The notes under the pieces: generated by a model
Told to the model about the DNA's origin: nothing
What the model saw: only the letters and a program-made list of their open reading frames with translations
Database searches by the model: none
Made by a program: the position numbers and the translations under genes
Source of the DNA: Oscillospiraceae bacterium
GTDB taxonomy: Bacteria; Bacillota; Clostridia; Oscillospirales; SIG627
DNA length: 62,721 bases
Assembly (NCBI GenBank): GCA_015063985.1
Contig: SVTC01000012.1
Span: 1 to 62,721, forward strand
Direction: 5' to 3'
Shown: positions 58,866 to 62,721 of the stretch, in pieces
How positions within the stretch are numbered: the stretch's first letter is position 1
Layout: each line of letters starts with the position of its first letter

Positions 58866-60792
58866 ATCCGAGATAATGGGGGTAAACGGGCTTCGGATCT
58901 ATTCTGCTTGCCGAAACCAATTTCCCGTAATAGTTTGTGTAATGCACCATGCCCTCGTCGCCGTTATAGGGGATCCTTGGCTCGTCAAGCTCGGGTATAG
59001 ACTCAAGCTCACCGTCAAGGTACATTCTAATCTGCCGCGAGGCACTGTCAAGCCTTGCCAGAAGCGCACCGTAGCGCATATCGAAAATATCCCATCCCAA
59101 GGGCTTATAGATATTAAACCAATGCTTCATATGGCAAAGCCGAAGCTCCCTTGTAAGCCTTGATATCTCGGGCAGGAGCTCGTCTGCATATCGTGCCATA
59201 AGCTCTCTGTCCTTATCAAGATAAGCCCTTCTCAATCTCAGCCCCGCCTCAGCCTTTAAGGAAAGCACACGGGTAAGCTTTCTGTATATATCAAAGAACT
59301 CCTCAAAGCCCTTCACCCCTTCAAGTCGTGATGAAAGCTCGCTGTAATGCTCGTTTAAGGGAAGATCGCAAAAATTAAAGTCGCAAAGCCCCGATAGAAC
59401 GTCCTGCCACAACAAAGGCTTGGAGCAATTATGATCCCTCCAGTTGCCCTCACAAACCCCGGGAACCTCGTCTATCCCCTGCAAAAGCATAAAGGAATCG
59501 TAATCGCAGCCAAACAAAAAGCCAAAATAATCCTTAAGCCGATTTTTGTCTACCTCTCCCGAGGTATATCCGTGCTCCGCAAAGAGGCAAAGCATCGGGA
59601 AGGTAGCAAAAATGCTGCATTCCGTGCCGTTATCACCCCATACTGTGGCAATTACCTCCTTTATTCCCTTATTCTTGCAGGCTATAAGGGCGGGATCGGT
59701 GGTTTTTACGGTCTTTGAATAATTGGGACCAAAGCCCATCCACGTCCAGATTCCACCCGCAAAAACAGGCTCGGAGAAAATGCGGTGCTTATCGATCATC
59801 TTCTCGTAAAATTGAACGTCGTCGTGATAGTAATCCCAGTAAACAAGGCTTACGTCTGAGGGAACGGAATTTTTTACCTCCTCGGTAACAACGGTATCGG
59901 AATAGTAGTCCGAGCCCTTTTCGTTGAGGACACGCATAAACATATCGCTCCACATCATAGGCTTAAGACCCTCGGCTCTAACTATTTCCATTACTCTTTC
60001 AAGGTGCTCCTTCAGAAGCTGTGCCTTGGGCACCAAGCCGTTTCTTTCAAGATACTTTCCCTGCCCCAGCATCATAGCCTCGTCCATTCCTATGTGGATA
60101 CGATTTGAGGAAAAGGGCTCGGATGCCGACAAGATCATTTGCGAAATGAATTCGTAGGTCCTTTCATCACCCACAAGCAAAGTATCCATATCATCGGAAA
60201 ACTCCTTGTAGGGCTTCCATTTCAGAACGCACTGAAGATGGGCAAGAGTCTGGATGCAAGGGATCATTTCCACTCCGAAAAGCATAGCATATCTATCAAG
60301 CTCTCTTATATCCTCAGCGGAATACCTTGAGCGCATATAGCCAAAGTAGGGCTGAGTGGGAACGTCATAGCTATCCTCACAGTATAGCATAAGCATATTA
60401 AGACCCATAAGCGCCATTTTTCTTATTATGTATTTCAGCGTTGGGATATTGATAACGGCGTTTCCCTGAGAAACGTCAAACATCGGGCCATTAAGGTCAA
60501 ACATTGCCCTCTCGTGCCTTTCAAGGCTTTTTTTATTCTCGCTTATTTCGAAAAATAAAATCCCCAAGCCTCTGAAAAAGCTGCTCTGCGAGCTGTATGA
60601 TATAAGGGCATCTTCCCCTTCCAGCTTCACCGTAAGGCTGTTGTCCCTTGTTTTTTCCGCTTTCAGCTTAAGATCGAATTTTGCGCAGCTCTGAAAAAAG
60701 GCCTCAAAGCCAAGCTCGTTTTGCAATTCGCCTATTCCCTTTTCCAGGTCCGTTACGTCGCCGTAAAAGAAAACCTTCAGCTTATTCTTCAT
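58864..60792 (-). CDS. GH20-family beta-N-acetylhexosaminidase-like protein
   Basis: 642 residues. The central TIM barrel contains MGLNMLMLYCEDSYDVP, IPCIQTLAHL and HIGMDEA with the GH20 Asp237-Glu238 pair of the HxGxDE motif. A GH20b-like N-terminal region (SSQSSFFRGLGILFFE) precedes it and a helical C-terminal region follows. Such enzymes release N-acetylglucosamine or N-acetylgalactosamine. No signal peptide, so intracellular. Third gene of the TetR-led operon, 12 bases after the GH113-like gene. Confidence 0.85.
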   Translation of the reverse strand: MKNKLKVFFYGDVTDLEKGIGELQNELGFEAFFQSCAKFDLKLKAEKTRDNSLTVKLEGEDALISYSSQSSFFRGLGILFFEISENKKSLERHERAMFDLNGPMFDVSQGNAVINIPTLKYIIRKMALMGLNMLMLYCEDSYDVPTQPYFGYMRSRYSAEDIRELDRYAMLFGVEMIPCIQTLAHLQCVLKWKPYKEFSDDMDTLLVGDERTYEFISQMILSASEPFSSNRIHIGMDEAMMLGQGKYLERNGLVPKAQLLKEHLERVMEIVRAEGLKPMMWSDMFMRVLNEKGSDYYSDTVVTEEVKNSVPSDVSLVYWDYYHDDVQFYEKMIDKHRIFSEPVFAGGIWTWMGFGPNYSKTVKTTDPALIACKNKGIKEVIATVWGDNGTECSIFATFPMLCLFAEHGYTSGEVDKNRLKDYFGFLFGCDYDSFMLLQGIDEVPGVCEGNWRDHNCSKPLLWQDVLSGLCDFNFCDLPLNEHYSELSSRLEGVKGFEEFFDIYRKLTRVLSLKAEAGLRLRRAYLDKDRELMARYADELLPEISRLTRELRLCHMKHWFNIYKPLGWDIFDMRYGALLARLDSASRQIRMYLDGELESIPELDEPRIPYNGDEGMVHYTNYYGKLVSASRIDPKPVYPHYLG

Positions 60793-60804
60793 CGCAGAGC
60801 TCCA

Positions 60805-61917
60805 TCAATAGTTTTTCTTTGTGCACCAGCGGCGCATTACCTCCTCGGCAGGCTTTCCCTGAACGGTAAAGCCCTTGTCTCCCTTGGGATCGGTATGATA
60901 ATGGGGACGGTACTGAGTCTCATCCCACTTCCACCAGAACAAGCCCATCCACTGAGGAATGTCCCAGAAGGTGGAAAAGCTTGCTTCCATATAATCCGCC
61001 TGCTCCTTGCCGTCGTAATAGCTGTCAAAACGGGTGGTGTAGGGTCTGAGGATATTGCCGTGGTTGGATCTTGTGCCGTATTCGGTAAAGGCAATGGGCA
61101 TATTGCCAAAGCGACGGCTTATGGCGGCAATGGTATCTCTTTGAGTTCGGGTAAGATACTCCTTCATTTCCTCCACCGTCTTTTCCTTCATTTCACTGGG
61201 ATCAAGGCGCAAAAGAGCCTCCTTTGATATCTCCACCCTCTCATCTGCCGCGGCGGGATAGAAGCTATAGGACAAAAAGTCCAGCTTTTTAAACCACTCA
61301 AGAGAATACTCTCTCAAGGATTCGGGGGTAAACTCATAGGTTATGGGAGCGGAATATCCGCCTCTGACAGAGGATATCACCTTGTCCCAATATTCATCCT
61401 CTCCCTCGATGCCGAAATACTCGCAGCCTATCATCATCGCATCCATAGAGTTTCTTTCGGCAAGCTCGCAAAAATATTTATACGCCTCTATATAGCTCTT
61501 GAACCAGTTTTCCGCATAGGAATTTTTAACTCCCGCTATCTGGTTTGAATGCTTGGGCGACGGAAAGGCTACCTTTCCCATCCACACTCCGTCAAGATTT
61601 GTAAGACAGGGCTTAAAAAGCACCCTGATCCCGTTATCGTGCAGGCGCTTGACCATCTCGGATATTTCATAGTCGCTTGAAGAATATTCAAAATCAAGGT
61701 ACACCTTTTCGGAGGTATACTTATCCTGGCAGAAATTCAGGTTGAGCGTGGTCCAGTTTATTCCCGCCTTTGCCATTTTTTCGGGCTGGGATATTATATC
61801 ATCCTTAAGATAATATCCTCTCTTTGCCATAAATCCGAAGTTCGTTCCGCAAATGATCTCATTAAATAAGGGATGATCCTTAAATCTTTCGGGGATCACT
61901 ACTTTACTTTTTTCCAT
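60805..61917 (-). CDS. GH113-like clan GH-A glycoside hydrolase
   Basis: 370 residues. CGTNFGFMAKRGYY opens the barrel; MIGCEYFG gives Glu166 and PIAFTEYGTRS gives Glu279, the acid/base and nucleophile pair in the arrangement of GH113 mannanase-type proteins. WMGLFWWKWDETQYRPHY is a substrate-platform tryptophan-rich loop. No signal peptide. The ATG at 61917 is preceded by AAGGAAG. It overlaps neither TetR (2-base gap) nor GH20 and is cotranscribed with both. Confidence 0.78.
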   Translation of the reverse strand: MEKSKVVIPERFKDHPLFNEIICGTNFGFMAKRGYYLKDDIISQPEKMAKAGINWTTLNLNFCQDKYTSEKVYLDFEYSSSDYEISEMVKRLHDNGIRVLFKPCLTNLDGVWMGKVAFPSPKHSNQIAGVKNSYAENWFKSYIEAYKYFCELAERNSMDAMMIGCEYFGIEGEDEYWDKVISSVRGGYSAPITYEFTPESLREYSLEWFKKLDFLSYSFYPAAADERVEISKEALLRLDPSEMKEKTVEEMKEYLTRTQRDTIAAISRRFGNMPIAFTEYGTRSNHGNILRPYTTRFDSYYDGKEQADYMEASFSTFWDIPQWMGLFWWKWDETQYRPHYHTDPKGDKGFTVQGKPAEEVMRRWCTKKNY

Positions 61918-61919
61918 CG

Positions 61920-62525
61920 TCAATCTTCCTTTCTCATTCCGTTAAGGAATATTCCGAAGCTGTATTTAAAATCGTCGATAGCCTGCTCAAGAGGAATACC
62001 TCTGGTCAGTGCATCGGCGTTATAGCCCCTGATAAAGCACCACACCGCATAGGCGGTCCTGTTTTCATCAACGTCGCCGAGAATGCCTCTCTCCTTGCCG
62101 CAACGTATAAGACCCGCTATACGCTTCGTCCACCATAGGTAATTTTCCTCGGATTGTGAATCTGACTCGAAAATATAACTGCTAAACTTCATTTTCAGCT
62201 GATAGCTGCTTATAAGCGTCGATACCACAAGCTCCTTTACCTGCTCGAAGAAATCCTTTTTCGGGTCTAACTCCAGGCTCAATCCCTCTCGCATAGCCAC
62301 CACCATGCGGTTGTATACTATATCCAGCACCTCGTTGATATTGGAAAAACGGTTATAAAAGACTCTGTTTGTGATTTTAAGAGAGTGAAGGACACTTCTG
62401 ACGTTCAACGCCGCCGCACCGTGCTTTAGCGCCAATTCCTTGGTGCATTGGATTATGGTCTCACTCATCTGATCGTTGATATATTTATTCTCCAAAGACG
62501 CTCTCTCCGATCCGTAATATGCCAA
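61920..62525 (-). CDS. TetR/AcrR-family regulator of the GH113-like/GH20 operon
   Basis: 201 residues. Start is a TTG at 62525 with AAGGA 5 bases ahead; the next ATG would cut into the first helix of the DNA-binding domain. MSETIIQCTKELALKHGAAALNV, then SVLHSLKITNRVFYNRFSNINEVLDIVY form the TetR helix-turn-helix; the rest is the ligand and dimer domain. First gene of the operon, so probably autorepressing and controlling the two glycosidases. Confidence 0.88.
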   Translation of the reverse strand: MAYYGSERASLENKYINDQMSETIIQCTKELALKHGAAALNVRSVLHSLKITNRVFYNRFSNINEVLDIVYNRMVVAMREGLSLELDPKKDFFEQVKELVVSTLISSYQLKMKFSSYIFESDSQSEENYLWWTKRIAGLIRCGKERGILGDVDENRTAYAVWCFIRGYNADALTRGIPLEQAIDDFKYSFGIFLNGMRKED

Positions 62526-62548
62526 GCAATTCCTTCTTGGACGGATTC

Positions 62549-62577
62549 ATTTTAACATAACGCAAGGCAAAAGTCAA
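62549..62577 (-). promoter_or_regulatory. Promoter of the TetR-GH113-GH20 operon
   Basis: TTGACT (62577-62572), 17 bases, TAAAAT (62554-62549). The leader is only about 17 bases. Confidence 0.8.
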
Positions 62578-62597
62578 CAAAAAAACCGCTTCCGTTA

Positions 62598-62721
62598 GTA
62601 GGTTGGGCTTAGGGATAAGCCAACCTACAATGATATAGATTTGCAGAGCAAATCTATGATATACATCTAAAGATGTATGATATAGGCTTTGCCTATGATA
62701 TATTTTCTTTGAAAATATTAA
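62598..62721. repeat. Array of consecutive hairpins joined by GAT
   Basis: Five palindromes in a row: 62598-62628 (13-bp stem, one bulge), 62635-62657 (ATAGATTTGC/GCAAATCTAT), 62661-62678 (ATACATC/GATGTAT), 62682-62696 (ATAGGC/GCCTAT) and 62700-62718 (ATATTTTC/GAAAATAT). From the second on each arm begins AT, ends AT, and successive hairpins are separated by GAT, while stem sequences differ. Array continues past the window edge. No coding frame. Confidence 0.8.

Noticed and set aside
62635-62718. CRISPR array
   Set aside because: The constant part is only about 7 bases, the spacing varies, and the variable parts are themselves palindromes.

Overview
The window comes from a member of the Bacillota, most likely class Clostridia and close to the gut Oscillospirales/Ruminococcaceae. 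The reasons are moderate G+C, strong AGGAGG-type ribosome binding sites, textbook TTGACA-17-TATAAT promoters, tightly packed operons, a NiaR-type NAD repressor and many intracellular glycosidases. This placement is an inference from style; there is no rRNA gene. I see no tRNA genes and no insertion sequence, and no gene-free gap exceeds 300 bases.

Layout. (1) 1-1550: small accessory genes of the kind carried by integrative elements (a TetR-like gene cut by the window edge, a small Spo0A-C-like protein, a SLOG protein, an XRE repressor). (2) 1683-5998: a phosphonate operon with its own promoter and terminator. It encodes a three-domain nucleotidyltransferase/cytidylyltransferase/PEP-mutase fusion, an iron-ADH-type phosphonoacetaldehyde reductase and phosphonopyruvate decarboxylase, predicted to make 2-hydroxyethylphosphonate and possibly activate it. 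(3) 5997-6781: a lone HPr-kinase-like gene. (4) 6841-12048: an AraC-led operon of NagA-like, altered NagB-like, archaeal-type TIM, SIS and YjbQ-like proteins. (5) 12060-15686: MATE exporter, SDR, sugar isomerase and M48/YgjP metallopeptidase. (6) 15726-19397: nadA-nadB-nadC-niaR with a probable NiaR operator over the promoter. (7) 19439-20276: purC. (8) 20283-23324: AraC regulator divergent from a DUF6259 glycosidase-like protein. (9) 23330-32493: two consecutive units with ribokinase, PHP phosphoesterase, clan GH-A hydrolase, metallophosphoesterase, sugar isomerase, Gfo/Idh/MocA, zinc ADH, inositol monophosphatase and a ceramidase-like protein. (10) 32500-34428: typA/bipA.

(11) 34443-53832 is the most unusual part. 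An operon holds a Ser/Ala/Thr/Val-repeat small protein and a 916-residue secreted protein ending in a metallo-beta-lactamase (MBL) domain. Upstream of it, a second operon of about 16 kb encodes nine tandem paralogues of about 490 residues, each an N-terminal ComEC-like MBL domain plus a C-terminal CBM9/DOMON-like domain, with one GH95 fucosidase inserted. Its leader shows a consensus promoter, a palindrome at the transcription start, a 7-codon open frame with a good ribosome binding site, and a 14-bp hairpin with a U-tract just before the first gene.

(12) 53877-62577: a GNAT_C-type protein, a DUF4091/GH123-like protein, a GH4 alpha-galactosidase with a divergent AraC regulator, and a TetR-GH113-like-GH20 operon. 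(13) 62598-62721: a run of consecutive hairpins, cut by the window edge.

Taken together the region looks like an intracellular glycan and sugar-phosphate catabolism neighbourhood: GH95, GH20, GH4, GH123-like and GH113-like enzymes have no visible signal peptides and no transporter of the usual kind lies here, so uptake must be encoded elsewhere. The MBL-CBM9 array is the best candidate for an undescribed system; its substrate cannot be read from the sequence.
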